Below, piece by piece: positions 1 to 8,103 of a DNA stretch of 64,000 bases. Each line of letters opens with the position of its first letter. The stretch's first letter is position 1. The position numbers and the translations under genes are program-made. The notes under the pieces were generated by a model. The model made no database searches. It was not told the origin of the DNA and saw only the letters and a program-made list of their open reading frames with translations. The stretch is from NCBI RefSeq assembly GCF_045223415.1, contig NZ_JBEQZJ010000008.1, positions 33,520 to 97,519 on the forward strand. The letters are read 5' to 3'. The DNA comes from Hoskinsella mucinilytica. Its GTDB lineage: Bacteria > Bacillota_I > Bacilli_A > Erysipelotrichales > Erysipelotrichaceae.

Positions 1-1613
1 GGATGTTTTATGATGTCATACTTTTTATCCATGATTGGTCGCTCTCCTCGTATAAAAAGAATAGCCAGTTCATTATCGAGCATTCTGACTTCATCAGGTG
101 TCAACAGTTCACGACCGGAGTTTTGATAGTTGGTGGAATAGTTTCCACTGTGTCCTGTACTCTTTCCATACGTATTCGTGTCGATTGTACTTTTTCCGAG
201 TAATTCTGAAACGTATTTATGTGTACTCTGCTCATTTCCACCAAGATAAAGAAATTCATCACAGTTTCCGACAATGCTTTCCCACTGTTTTTCAAACAAT
301 GCCTTCAGCTGTGCAAGGTTTTGGAGAATAATAGATACAGAAACTTCTCGACTACGCATAACAGACAAGATTTTATCAAAATCATCAGGTAAACTGACAT
401 TCGCAAATTCATCCATTAAAAAATGCACGTGGACAGGCAAGCGACCATGATATTTATGATCTGCTACCCAAAATAACTGTTGAAACAACTGCGTATACAA
501 AATAGAAATCAGAAAGTTGAAAGAAGTATCATTATCTGGAATAATTGCAAATAACGCTACCTTCTTCTCTCCGATACTGCTCATGTCCAAATCATCTGTT
601 TGAGTTAATTTTGACAAGGATTCAAGATTAAATTTCTCCAAGCGTGCTGCCAGTGTGATTTGAATAGATTTCAGTGTTTTCGCAGAACCTGAATGATAAT
701 CACGATAGTATTTCACAGCAATATGATTGGAATCTCTCATTTCCAGCCGATTAAACAATTCGTCTAAAGGGGATTGGTAATAATCGTCATCCTCATGCAC
801 ATCGCCCGCACGAAGCATTTCCATAACCATGGGGAAATTCTGTTCTTCCACTGGTGCTTCATACCTTAGATAAAAGATTAAGAAAAGCAATAGCATAGAT
901 GCTGCAGTATCCCAAAAAGGATCTTGTGCCTGTGCTCCTTTTGGTGTCGTGGCTTTGAATAGATTGGTAACTAGCTTCTGCACATCATTATCTGAATGCA
1001 GATAGGCAAAAGGGTTATAGCAGTATGATTGATCCATATTGATTAAATCTAATACACGTACTTCATATCCTTGCTGCTTCAGCATATTTCCACAATCTCT
1101 TGTCAGTTCTCCCTTAGGATCAAGCACCACAAAACTTGTGTTTGCCTGTAATAGATTTGGTTTTGCAAAGAATCTTGTCTTACCAGCACCGGAGCCTCCG
1201 CAAATAAGTGCCAATACATTTCGCCGATGTTTTCTTCCGTTATAACTGATACGAACATTCTGTGTCAGTATCTTATCTTCTATGGGCTTTTTACTGGCAT
1301 ATTTTTTATTGAGGGCTGAAGTAGAACCCCACTTTGCGGAACCATGTTCTTCGCCACGACGATAGTTCTTCTTGGTCGCATGATAAATGGAAATACCCAT
1401 ACCATAGACACATAGAAAAAGAAGGATAGTTTTTAAGCTATCCTTTGACCATATGATATGAAATGGGGTATTTAAGGCTTTTGTCATTTCTGAAAGATGA
1501 GTGAATATCCCTCCTTCAAAAATGTATGGTGCAAATAACAACGCAACCCATACTACCGGAACAGTTCCAAATAGATATAGCAGTACATAGGATTGCCGAT
1601 TTTTAACGTTCAT
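1..1613 (-). CDS. VirD4/TraG-type conjugative coupling protein (partial, C-terminus beyond window)
   Basis: Type IV secretion coupling ATPase that brings the relaxase-DNA complex to the mating pore at the inner membrane. Reading starts at ATG 1613. The N-terminus has two hydrophobic segments (about residues 8-30 and 55-75), followed by a Walker A motif GGSGAGKT near residue 140 and the VVLDPKGEL signature of the VirD4 family. Near the window edge the LLTPDEVRML and LFIRGERPIMD blocks match the C-terminal part of Firmicutes VirD4 proteins, so only a short tail of a roughly 600-residue protein is missing. It overlaps the 3' end of the small upstream gene by 11 bases, which suggests translational coupling. 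It lies last in the visible mobilization operon (mobC, relaxase, pcfB-like, ardC-like). The family call is confident; which mating-pore genes follow cannot be seen. Confidence 0.95.
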   Translation of the reverse strand, partial: MNVKNRQSYVLLYLFGTVPVVWVALLFAPYIFEGGIFTHLSEMTKALNTPFHIIWSKDSLKTILLFLCVYGMGISIYHATKKNYRRGEEHGSAKWGSTSALNKKYASKKPIEDKILTQNVRISYNGRKHRRNVLALICGGSGAGKTRFFAKPNLLQANTSFVVLDPKGELTRDCGNMLKQQGYEVRVLDLINMDQSYCYNPFAYLHSDNDVQKLVTNLFKATTPKGAQAQDPFWDTAASMLLLFLIFYLRYEAPVEEQNFPMVMEMLRAGDVHEDDDYYQSPLDELFNRLEMRDSNHIAVKYYRDYHSGSAKTLKSIQITLAARLEKFNLESLSKLTQTDDLDMSSIGEKKVALFAIIPDNDTSFNFLISILYTQLFQQLFWVADHKYHGRLPVHVHFLMDEFANVSLPDDFDKILSVMRSREVSVSIILQNLAQLKALFEKQWESIVGNCDEFLYLGGNEQSTHKYVSELLGKSTIDTNTYGKSTGHSGNYSTNYQNSGRELLTPDEVRMLDNELAILFIRGERPIMDKKYDIIKH

Positions 1614-1788
1614 TTCGCTCACTTCCTCTCATTCTGACATTGGCGTCAATGACTTTCATCAGGGTGTTGTCAATGATTTCCGTATCTTCATTCTCCTGGA
1701 TCATTTGATTTCTTTTTTCATTCAAGGTGTTCAAAATAATACCGTAATCATATTTGTCTAGCCTTAACGTATAGATGACTTCTTTCAT
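1603..1788 (-). CDS. Small hypothetical protein between ardC-like and virD4-like genes
   Basis: A 61-residue, charged, helical protein with no recognised domain. It begins MKEVIYTLRLDKYDYG and ends in an Arg/Glu-rich tail. It lies 8 bases after the ArdC-like gene and overlaps the coupling-protein start by 11 bases, so it is almost certainly co-translated in the transfer operon. Conjugative elements of this type often have a small unnamed gene at this place, and a role as an accessory of transfer is possible but not shown by the sequence. Confidence 0.7.
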   Translation of the reverse strand: MKEVIYTLRLDKYDYGIILNTLNEKRNQMIQENEDTEIIDNTLMKVIDANVRMRGSERNER

Positions 1789-1796
1789 AAGATACC

Positions 1797-2708
1797 TTAT
1801 CTTTCAAAACCGGCTTCTTTTACAGCTCTGTTTTTTACCAGTGCAGGTTCCATACGATTGGAAATTTCATCTGCAACTGCTTTGATGTTCATCAATTCCT
1901 TCTTAATGTCTTGTGGCTCTTTTCCATCCCCCTGTACACTAACATCAAACTCATAGCCATCTGTAGGAACGCCATACTGCTTGCATAACAGATAAGATGC
2001 AGCATACGCATACATATGACATTCATTTCGATCATACTGAGGATTGTTCTGTGCCATCAAGGCATGTGCGATTTCCATCGAAGTAAGCTGAAATACTTTA
2101 TTTCCATCATCCAATCCGTTACGCATATAAATCTTGTTGCTATTATCATCATACAAGACCGCATATCCTTCAGGCATCTGCTCCGGTGTAACGGAAGAAA
2201 AAGAAACAGGGGATTTCTTTGCCAACGCCATGCATAGCATGTTGATGTCAAACTGCCTGCCATGTTCTTTGTGGTGATACTGTTTTGTCTGAGAAACATC
2301 ATAGACTTTTTTCGCATTGTAGTATGTTCCTATGGAACCATCTTCTCGACGATACTCATCTCCGGGTTCCAGAATCAGGATAGGGTTGTTGAATTCTGAA
2401 TTTTGGATATATACCTTTTGTTCTCTCCAATAGCGAAGATCTCCAATCTGTGTCGCTTCAGGGCGCTGTTCAGCCAACAATAACGCATTGTTAACGGAAT
2501 AACGAGGAAAGGTTCCCTGTACATCAAGATACAACTGTAAAGAAGCCGGATCATTTCCTACCTTCAGTGCCATCTCATCTGCCATTGTATAGCACTTCTG
2601 ACGATTCTCCTTGCTTTCATTTACAAATGCCTGCACCTCATCAGGTGTTCGTTCTTTCTTTGCCTGCTCTTGTTTTCCTGTGAACATATCATTAAAATAA
2701 TTCATCAT
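1797..2708 (-). CDS. ArdC-like ssDNA-binding domain protein
   Basis: A 303-residue protein whose middle (about residues 40-110: LYLDVQGTFPRYSVNNALLL, then the R-P-xA-T pattern and GDLRYWREQ) matches the ArdC N-terminal ssDNA-binding domain found in conjugative elements. Known ArdC proteins protect incoming single-stranded DNA or act against restriction. The C-terminal half resembles the ArdC metalloprotease-like part (SMEIAHALMAQNNP), but a full HExxH zinc motif is not present, so protease activity is doubtful. Start ATG ATG at 2708/2705 is preceded by GAGAGGTAAAC. It sits between the PcfB-like gene and a 61-aa gene in the minus-strand transfer operon. Confidence 0.8.
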   Translation of the reverse strand: MMNYFNDMFTGKQEQAKKERTPDEVQAFVNESKENRQKCYTMADEMALKVGNDPASLQLYLDVQGTFPRYSVNNALLLAEQRPEATQIGDLRYWREQKVYIQNSEFNNPILILEPGDEYRREDGSIGTYYNAKKVYDVSQTKQYHHKEHGRQFDINMLCMALAKKSPVSFSSVTPEQMPEGYAVLYDDNSNKIYMRNGLDDGNKVFQLTSMEIAHALMAQNNPQYDRNECHMYAYAASYLLCKQYGVPTDGYEFDVSVQGDGKEPQDIKKELMNIKAVADEISNRMEPALVKNRAVKEAGFER

Positions 2709-2710
2709 GT

Positions 2711-3472
2711 TTACCTCTCTTTTCTCTTTCTTTTCTTAGCTTCGGTGTGTTTTATATCCGCATGCTGTAATTGCTTTGCTTTTTCTTTCTGTGGTTCTGC
2801 TAATTTCTGTTCCTGTTTTTTCTTGATTTCTGCCAATTCTTTTTTCACGCTTGGCTTTGGAAGTTTAAAAGGTTCCCCCTCGATTTGTTTTGAGATAGGC
2901 TCGGATGGACGGGAGTTCTCCATCTTCGCCACCTTGGGGTTTACTGAAGCTTCTTCCTTCTGCAAAGGTTTCGTAAATATCTGTTCCATTACCTTTTCAT
3001 TCTCTGACTTTTCCGGTTTTTCCTGTTCTAGAACATCCCTTTGTTTTTTGATACTGCGTGTTTTTTCAATGTCCGCCTTGATTTGAGCTGATTGGCTGAC
3101 ATCCGATAACTTAAAGCGATCCACGATGCGATCTACTCTGCTGGCATCTTCCTGTTTGACCATGACATCTACCATGCCATCTTCTGTACCTCGTCCATTA
3201 CGTACAGCACAATACAAAATGCCATAACGTTTGGCTTCCTTTTTAAATTGATCAAAATCATCGACTTTGACCGTAAAGATCGTAAGTGGTCGTCCTGTTT
3301 TAATCAGATTTTCTAAACGTGTACGCCCTTTACTTTTTTTGTTGTCCTTTAAAATAGCATACAGCATGGTCGCAACTTCCTTCGCTGCTACGCCACTGAT
3401 TTTTAAGGCAACTTCTGCACCATTCAAGCTCATCCTAATGACTTGTTCGGCTGCATCTCCTCCTGTGTTCAA
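2711..3472 (-). CDS. PcfB-like (DUF3801) conjugation accessory protein
   Basis: A 253-residue protein with N-terminal similarity to the DUF3801/PcfB family (NTGGDAAEQVIRMSLNGAEV at the start, then the RTRLENLIKTGRP and FKKEAKRYGILYCAV blocks). Family members accompany relaxases; PcfB of pCF10 helps recruit substrate to the coupling protein. The C-terminal third is a Lys/Glu-rich, probably disordered or coiled tail. I place the start at TTG 3472 because a near-perfect AAAGGAGGA box lies 8 bases before it and family proteins start at this block; an upstream ATG at 3502 lacks a good site. It overlaps the relaxase 3' end by 38 bases. Confidence 0.85.
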   Translation of the reverse strand: MNTGGDAAEQVIRMSLNGAEVALKISGVAAKEVATMLYAILKDNKKSKGRTRLENLIKTGRPLTIFTVKVDDFDQFKKEAKRYGILYCAVRNGRGTEDGMVDVMVKQEDASRVDRIVDRFKLSDVSQSAQIKADIEKTRSIKKQRDVLEQEKPEKSENEKVMEQIFTKPLQKEEASVNPKVAKMENSRPSEPISKQIEGEPFKLPKPSVKKELAEIKKKQEQKLAEPQKEKAKQLQHADIKHTEAKKRKRKER

Positions 3473-4841
3473 TTTGCGACTCCTCCTTTCTTTCATCGTC
3501 ATGAACGACTTTCAGTTTTGCTTTTATTACTTCAGAACGCTTTGCGATATTTTCGCAGAGTACCACCTCCTTTCGTAAAACACCAATCTCAACAGTGAGG
3601 TTTTTGATCTTCTGTTTGAGCATGTTTTTGGTATCGTCATCATGCACACTGCGTAAACGATAGCGAAGATGCTTACGCTCATCCACCAGCGATTTCATCA
3701 TTTTCTCCTGCTTCGATTGGTATGAAAAAAGCTGTTGTGAAGTTTCAATCTTGTGAACACACAACAGCCTTGTTTCTTTATTGATAGTTTCTAATTTTGC
3801 AAGATCTTCTCTCAATAAAAAATGAAGTCTTGCATTTGATACCTGCTTGTCTTTGGGAAGAATACCCAGTTTAAAACAATAACTGAGATACAATCCTCTT
3901 AGACCTTTAAAACTGCGTTGTTTTTTTAGAGAACCATGGAACCTTAACACTGTCACTTTTTGCTTAGGTTTCTTATCTGCTAATTTACGATGATCGTTTG
4001 CAAGTATTCTTTTACAAATGGCATCATAGGTATATTCTTCGCCAAGATTACGTGCCAGCTTGATTCCACGTTCTTTCCCTTGAGGACGCACTGTTATATC
4101 TTTTCCTTGTTTGATCGTATAGCCTTTTTGTCTGAGCAAGTAAAAAAATTGCTTGTCTGTCATAGATTGTTGAATCACTTCATCTACATCACTTTTAATG
4201 AGGTTCCGCCATGTCGGTCTGCCTTCCTGTTCTGCTTTCCACTCTCCATACTGTTTTGCTTTGCCACGTCGTGGGTTCTCTATGACAGATAGACCATATT
4301 CTTTACAAATGCGATCGGAAGCCTTTCGCATTTGCATATAGGTCTTGGTACAATCGTTATAACGGTATCCATCCCTAAAAGAAACAGAATTCAGCACGAA
4401 ATGATTGTGAATATGTTTTTGCTTATCAAGATGGGTTGCGACAATAACCTGAAAACGTTCGCCCCATAATTCATTGGCAAGTTTTATCCCAATCTCATGT
4501 GCAATCTTTGGAGTACCTTCATTTTCCGCAAATGATTGATAACCATGAAAGGCTACGATCCCATCTTCTTTTCCATAACGCTTTTTTACTGCAAGCATTT
4601 CTGTTCTTGCTGTATGGATTGAGCAGTTGATACCGGATACAAATCGCTCTGTTGTTACTTCTGAAAAAGTAGCTTCTTCTCTCATGGCATAGCCGATAAC
4701 ATCCTGTAATGCTTCTGTACCTTTATCATCTATATCCTGTTTCTCGTAAAAATCAGGATTCTTTGTCTTTTCCGGATTTTCCACATAGATCACAATCTTG
4801 CCAAGCCATCCCTTGACATCCCAAATTGATGTTGTTGCCAT
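3435..4841 (-). CDS. MobP-type relaxase (VirD2-like mobilization nuclease)
   Basis: A 468-residue relaxase that would nick at oriT and stay bound to the transferred strand. The N-terminal domain (about residues 10-240) has the metal-binding His cluster THLDKQKHIHNH (residues 136-147) followed by FVLNSVSF, as in Pfam Relaxase (PF03432). A tyrosine near the N-terminus (Y19 in VIYVENPEKT) is a plausible catalytic residue. The C-terminal part (about 280-450) is basic and coiled. It lies 1 base downstream of mobC, so the two are translated together, and its end overlaps the PcfB-like gene. The set mobC-relaxase-DUF3801-ArdC-VirD4 is characteristic of Tn1549/CTn-type elements. Confidence 0.95.
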   Translation of the reverse strand: MATTSIWDVKGWLGKIVIYVENPEKTKNPDFYEKQDIDDKGTEALQDVIGYAMREEATFSEVTTERFVSGINCSIHTARTEMLAVKKRYGKEDGIVAFHGYQSFAENEGTPKIAHEIGIKLANELWGERFQVIVATHLDKQKHIHNHFVLNSVSFRDGYRYNDCTKTYMQMRKASDRICKEYGLSVIENPRRGKAKQYGEWKAEQEGRPTWRNLIKSDVDEVIQQSMTDKQFFYLLRQKGYTIKQGKDITVRPQGKERGIKLARNLGEEYTYDAICKRILANDHRKLADKKPKQKVTVLRFHGSLKKQRSFKGLRGLYLSYCFKLGILPKDKQVSNARLHFLLREDLAKLETINKETRLLCVHKIETSQQLFSYQSKQEKMMKSLVDERKHLRYRLRSVHDDDTKNMLKQKIKNLTVEIGVLRKEVVLCENIAKRSEVIKAKLKVVHDDERKEESQIEHRRRCSRTSH

Positions 4842-4842
4842 A

Positions 4843-5175
4843 TTAAAACTTCATTGACTTTGGCAAAATCACTGCTTCAGTTATTTTTGTAACTGCCTTT
4901 TCAAATTCTTTTACTGCTTGATCATATTGCTGTACATCAACGACGTTAAGCTGATGAGCCTTACGAGCGATTTGATTTAAGTTATTTCCCACAGCATGAA
5001 GTTCCTTCATCATGGCATAGTAATCTGCTGAAGGAGCTTCCACAGGCACAACACCGTTGATCAGATGACGAATATATGCCTCCTGTGATAACCCCGACTT
5101 CTTCACAAGATTTTTAAGATGTTGCTGTTCACGCCTATTCAATCTTGTAATTATTGCAATATTTCTTTTTCTCAT
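4843..5175 (-). CDS. MobC-family relaxosome protein
   Basis: A 110-residue protein with an N-terminal ribbon-helix-helix (RNIAIITRLNRREQQHLKNLVKKSGLS split over residues 3-30, then YIRHLI) and the C-terminal helical signature GNNLNQIARKAH (about 68-79) of MobC proteins (PF05713). Such proteins bind near oriT and help the relaxase open the strands. The start is preceded by GGAGGAACT. The gene is directly followed by the relaxase, which supports the call. The 56-base gap upstream holds an inverted repeat and is the most likely oriT neighbourhood in this window, although I see no proven nick site. Confidence 0.93.
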   Translation of the reverse strand: MRKRNIAIITRLNRREQQHLKNLVKKSGLSQEAYIRHLINGVVPVEAPSADYYAMMKELHAVGNNLNQIARKAHQLNVVDVQQYDQAVKEFEKAVTKITEAVILPKSMKF

Positions 5176-5199
5176 AGTTCCTCCATTCTATAAACAAAA

Positions 5200-5225
5200 G
5201 GAAGCTGACCTATCATCAAACTTCC
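5200..5225 (-). terminator. Stem-loop upstream of mobC
   Basis: GGAAG (5200-5204) and CTTCC (5221-5225) form a hairpin that, read on the minus strand, is followed by a T-rich stretch (CTTTTGTTTAT). It lies just after the DUF3848-like gene and before mobC. It could be a weak terminator, or part of an oriT region, since it sits immediately upstream of the relaxosome genes. Confidence 0.4.
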
Positions 5226-5231
5226 CGCTGT

Positions 5232-5567
5232 TTATCGTTCTCTATTTTGCTTTTTCATTTCTTTAACTGCAGATTCTACTTTGTAATCAACGATGTCACT
5301 GAGCATATCCATATAGGATATATCTGTTTTCATCCATTCTTGATAAAGTGCGTCAAGTGGATACTTCAAGGAAAGCATTGCTTTGGCTTCATCTGAAGAT
5401 AGTGATTTTTCACTTAATGCCATTGCTAAATCCTCCTTAAAGACTTTCTCATAAGAATGCTCAATAATTTCAACAGGAGATAACCCTTTAAGTTTTTCAA
5501 TGAATGTATTGTATTCATTTTGAACTTTATCATTGAGCATTTCATTTAACATTTTACTTCTATCCAT
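5232..5567 (-). CDS. DUF3848-like small protein of conjugative element
   Basis: A 111-residue helical protein. The run LSPVEIIEHSYEKVFKEDL followed by LSSDEAKAMLSLKYPLDALY resembles DUF3848 proteins, which occur next to relaxase genes in Firmicutes conjugative elements and have no known function. I choose ATG 5567 because AGGAG lies 9 bases upstream; the in-frame TTG at 5576 overlaps that site. No membrane segment or cysteine motif is present. The gene has terminator-like hairpins on both sides, so it may be a separate transcription unit. Confidence 0.75.
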   Translation of the reverse strand: MDRSKMLNEMLNDKVQNEYNTFIEKLKGLSPVEIIEHSYEKVFKEDLAMALSEKSLSSDEAKAMLSLKYPLDALYQEWMKTDISYMDMLSDIVDYKVESAVKEMKKQNRER

Positions 5568-5584
5568 TTCTATCAACTCCTTTC

Positions 5585-5620
5585 ATATAAAAAGCCACTC
5601 AGTAATTAAACCAAGTGGCT
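5585..5620 (-). terminator. Intrinsic terminator after the 5636-6294 gene pair
   Basis: AGCCACT (5593-5599) and AGTGGCT (5614-5620) form a 7-bp stem; on the minus strand it is followed by TTTTTATATG. It ends the transcript of the two small genes to its right. Confidence 0.75.
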
Positions 5621-5635
5621 ATGTAGACAATCATC

Positions 5636-5947
5636 TTATTTCATTATGTTAAAAAATGCAGTTGCATCTTTCATGCCATATAGATAAAACATGAATCTCA
5701 ACTCATATTCAAGCAGGCTTTGCAATTTTATATACCTTACTACGGTCTTTGCCTGTTCCGGTGTCATCGGCTCTGTCATTTGATCATTCAATAGAGTGGT
5801 CATAAAAGGTGTATCCAATATCGCCATTGACTCTTCATAATTGTTTTTATAATCCGAACTAATTTTCTTTAATGCACTCATACCTTGGCGATCTAAAGAT
5901 TCAAAATGATAATGCAACATCTCATATATTTGCTCATATGCATTCAT
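5636..5947 (-). CDS. Hypothetical helical protein, related to its neighbour
   Basis: A 103-residue, mostly alpha-helical protein of unknown function. Its C-terminal 40 residues (MTPEQAKTVVRYIKLQSLLE, then FYLYGMKDA) follow the same pattern as the C-termini of the upstream protein at 5944-6294 and of the protein at 9469-9810: [ST]x[DE]xxK, an aromatic about five residues later, then Y-x-x-G-x-x-D. The start codon overlaps the upstream stop (ATGA), so the two are translationally coupled. The family appears confined to the element; I infer a paralogous group but cannot name a function. Confidence 0.75.
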   Translation of the reverse strand: MNAYEQIYEMLHYHFESLDRQGMSALKKISSDYKNNYEESMAILDTPFMTTLLNDQMTEPMTPEQAKTVVRYIKLQSLLEYELRFMFYLYGMKDATAFFNIMK

Positions 5948-6294
5948 AATTCATTCTCCAACACATGTTCACTCGCTATAGCAAAATTGTTCAACATCTG
6001 CAAATAGGTCGAGCAATCCAAATGACCGCATAGATAAATTGCATAACGCTTCATATCTTCTATTCGACTTTCTAATTCTAAATAATGAATCATTGCTTTA
6101 TGTTCATCGTCTGATAATTGCTTTGGTTTCTCATATTCAAGAAAATTTAACATATTGTGATATTTATCCATAATTTCGTTTCGTTCCATGATGAGGTGTT
6201 TATAATCATCATCACATTCTTCTAGATATTGTACCGCCCTCGTTAAAGCGTTCTCTAGTGTAACACTTTGAATACTATCTCTCGTTAACTCCAT
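5944..6294 (-). CDS. Hypothetical helical protein, paralogue of the downstream gene
   Basis: A 116-residue acidic helical protein. Residues about 70-110 (LSDDEHKAMIHYLELESRIE, then IYLCGHLDC) match the pattern seen in the genes at 5636 and 9469. A good ribosome site (AGGAGG) precedes the ATG. It is the first gene of a two-gene unit ending at the terminator near 5600. There is no signal peptide or metal motif. Function is unknown. Confidence 0.75.
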   Translation of the reverse strand: MELTRDSIQSVTLENALTRAVQYLEECDDDYKHLIMERNEIMDKYHNMLNFLEYEKPKQLSDDEHKAMIHYLELESRIEDMKRYAIYLCGHLDCSTYLQMLNNFAIASEHVLENEL

Positions 6295-6657
6295 AACATC
6301 AACCTCCTATTTATCTATATACACTATAAACAATATCGAGGAATTAGACAAATGTGCAAATTGTCTTTCATTTAGTGCGTTAGAAGGTATGTCATATAAA
6401 TTGCATCGATTAATTGCCTTGGTATAATTCACAACCTGTATGTTTAGAAAAAGAGATGGATTTCACTTCATACCATCCCTTTTCTTAAATTCATCCCAAG
6501 ATTCAAAAGTATCATCGCCAAACAAAAACCAAATAGTTTCAAAATGATTTATAAAGAAGTTTCTTATTTGTTTCCATAGGCTTCTCACGCTACCACCTCT
6601 TTATTTTTTTACACATGACTCCATTTTTAATCTTACCAAACACCGATAAACTGGGAT
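6295..6657. other. 363-bp interval with one possible 41-codon gene
   Basis: This gap separates the paired small genes from the membrane zinc-ribbon gene. It is AT-rich and presumably holds the minus-strand promoter of the 6294 gene close to its left end, but no clear -35/-10 pair is evident. The only coding candidate is the GTG-started 41-codon frame listed separately at 6463-6588. Confidence 0.6.
6463..6588 (-). CDS. Possible 41-aa small protein (GTG start)
   Basis: A short frame starting with GTG at 6588 encodes 41 residues: a basic N-terminus (VRSLWKQIRNFF), an aromatic stretch (HFETIWFLFGDD) and a charged tail ending RDGMK. A GAGGTGG box lies 4 bases before the GTG, a usable if tight ribosome site. 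The amphipathic N-terminus suggests membrane contact. No homologue is recognised, and coding status rests on the ribosome site and composition only. Confidence 0.35.
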   Translation of the reverse strand: MRSLWKQIRNFFINHFETIWFLFGDDTFESWDEFKKRDGMK

Positions 6658-6897
6658 TTATCTTCTGATTTTTCCCTCGTCTGTACAATAATCTTTAACC
6701 CCGCAATATGGGCATTTTATTTTATGTTCCTTCATTAAATGTACTTCAAAAATCATTTGCGTCCATTTTGGGTGAAATTCTTTACCACAATTTTTACATT
6801 TAAAATTATGTTTACTCTGTACCGTTGCAATTATCAAACATATTATAATAGCAAAAATAATTACTCCGACTAAACAAATGATAATAATATCTTCCAT
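6658..6897 (-). CDS. Membrane-anchored zinc-ribbon protein
   Basis: A 79-residue protein with one N-terminal membrane helix (about residues 4-26, very Ile-rich) and a cytosolic zinc ribbon made of two CxxC pairs (CKNCG near residue 34 and CPYCG near residue 63) separated by about 25 residues. GGAGG lies 7 bases before the ATG. Such single-span zinc ribbons are common small genes in Firmicutes mobile elements, with no established role. It stands alone in the accessory stretch between the mobilization genes and the KilA-N gene. Confidence 0.8.
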   Translation of the reverse strand: MEDIIIICLVGVIIFAIIICLIIATVQSKHNFKCKNCGKEFHPKWTQMIFEVHLMKEHKIKCPYCGVKDYCTDEGKIRR

Positions 6898-6976
6898 TTT
6901 ATTACCTCCACAAATTCTAATTTATATACTCATTTTAGCATAATTGAATATAGATTACTATGCTAAGAAAAGGGTG

Positions 6977-7054
6977 CTAGGGAATCATCCATAGAAAAAG
7001 GAGAAGGATAGTGGTTAAGGCTATCCATATCCAGTGCTTGCTGGTATAGTGCAT
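6977..7054 (-). CDS. Possible 25-aa membrane peptide
   Basis: A tiny frame from ATG 7054 encodes MHYTSKHWIWIALTTILLLF plus a five-residue end, a single membrane helix. The DNA over about 6990-7035 resembles the membrane-segment part of the coupling-protein gene near 1410-1455, so this may be a decayed fragment rather than a gene. The ribosome site is weak. Confidence 0.2.
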   Translation of the reverse strand: MHYTSKHWIWIALTTILLLFLWMIP

Positions 7055-7184
7055 TCTATTCTTAATACTTGTGTATCCATATACGTATTTTGCTTTACTA
7101 GCTCAAAAGATTTATTATTCAAAGATAACTATAAACTGGGATTTTTATTATTTTTTCTGAAGATAAAATTACTATCTATACAAA

Positions 7185-7994
7185 TCATTTATCTACTGTT
7201 AATACCTTTGATACTTCAATTCTTTTTTGCAATGATTCTAATTGTCTAACTGCACTTTTATTAAGTTTTTCTAGTCTTATTGATTGCGTTATTCCAGCTT
7301 CTATATATTCTGCATTTAACACTTCAAGATTTGCCAAAATCAATAATTGTTCAATTGTTGCATAATCTCTTATATTACCTTTTAGTTTCGGATTTTCATT
7401 TTTCCACTCACGAGCTGTTTTACCAAATAATGCTACATTTAACAAATCAGCTTCACTTGCATACACAACTTTTTTCTGATTATCATTAAGGGTTGGAATA
7501 AGATTTTCTTTTATAGAGTCGGTATGCACTAAATAATTTATTTTGGTCAACTCTCGGCGTACATCCCAACCTAATCGCTTTTGTTCTTCCAATTTCAAAC
7601 GCTGAAATTCTTTGATCAAATATAGTTTAAATTCCACCGAAATCCAAGATGCAAATTCATATGCAATATCAGATTGTGCATATGTTCCACCATATCTTCC
7701 TGCCGTTGCCTTTAAACCAATAGCGTTCGTTTTGGCACACCATTCTTTTACACTAATTTTATAACTGTTTAATCCTGCATTACTTTTAATTATGGCGAAT
7801 TCGCCATAATTAAAATCTGGATTATACATACTTTCCCATACACCTAAAAATTCAATTGTATTACGATTTCTTAACCAATCGGATATAAAAAATTCACCAT
7901 CTTTCGATTTCAACATATCTGTAAGTGATATAAAATCCTTATTATCAATCGTTTTCACCGAGATTTCATTATCTAATACTTTTAATTTCTCCAT
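7185..7994 (-). CDS. KilA-N domain DNA-binding protein
   Basis: A 269-residue protein. Residues about 10-115 carry the KilA-N fold found in phage and mobile-element regulators: ISLTDMLK, then FLGVWESMYNPDFN, then GRYGGTYAQSDIAYEFASWI and FKLYLIKEFQRLK. The C-terminal half is helical (EEQKRLGWDVRRELTKINYL onwards) and probably mediates assembly. I place the start at ATG 7994, where GGAG lies 7 bases upstream; a longer frame to 8093 has no ribosome site. KilA-N proteins bind DNA, so a regulatory role in the element is likely. The coding sequence contains a perfect 32-bp palindrome (7784-7815) described separately. Confidence 0.9.
   Translation of the reverse strand: MEKLKVLDNEISVKTIDNKDFISLTDMLKSKDGEFFISDWLRNRNTIEFLGVWESMYNPDFNYGEFAIIKSNAGLNSYKISVKEWCAKTNAIGLKATAGRYGGTYAQSDIAYEFASWISVEFKLYLIKEFQRLKLEEQKRLGWDVRRELTKINYLVHTDSIKENLIPTLNDNQKKVVYASEADLLNVALFGKTAREWKNENPKLKGNIRDYATIEQLLILANLEVLNAEYIEAGITQSIRLEKLNKSAVRQLESLQKRIEVSKVLTVDK
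7784..7815. repeat. Perfect 32-bp palindrome inside the KilA-N gene
   Basis: The half TTTTAATTATGGCGAA (7784-7799) is followed at once by its exact reverse complement (7800-7815), with an EcoRI-type GAATTC at the centre. The flanking bases do not pair. It codes for the DFNYGEFAIIKS part of the KilA-N domain. Confidence 0.95.
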
Positions 7995-8103
7995 AATTTT
8001 CTCCTTATTAGTACCTATTTTTTTACATTTATTATTGCACAAATAATCACTATCTCTCTTACTAAATCTATTATTGTATCTCCACAAATTCAAATTTATA
8101 ATC

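Noticed and set aside
7034..7249. A 71-residue hydrophobic plus-strand frame
   Set aside because: It overlaps the end of the KilA-N gene on the other strand; hydrophobicity reflects AT-rich sequence.
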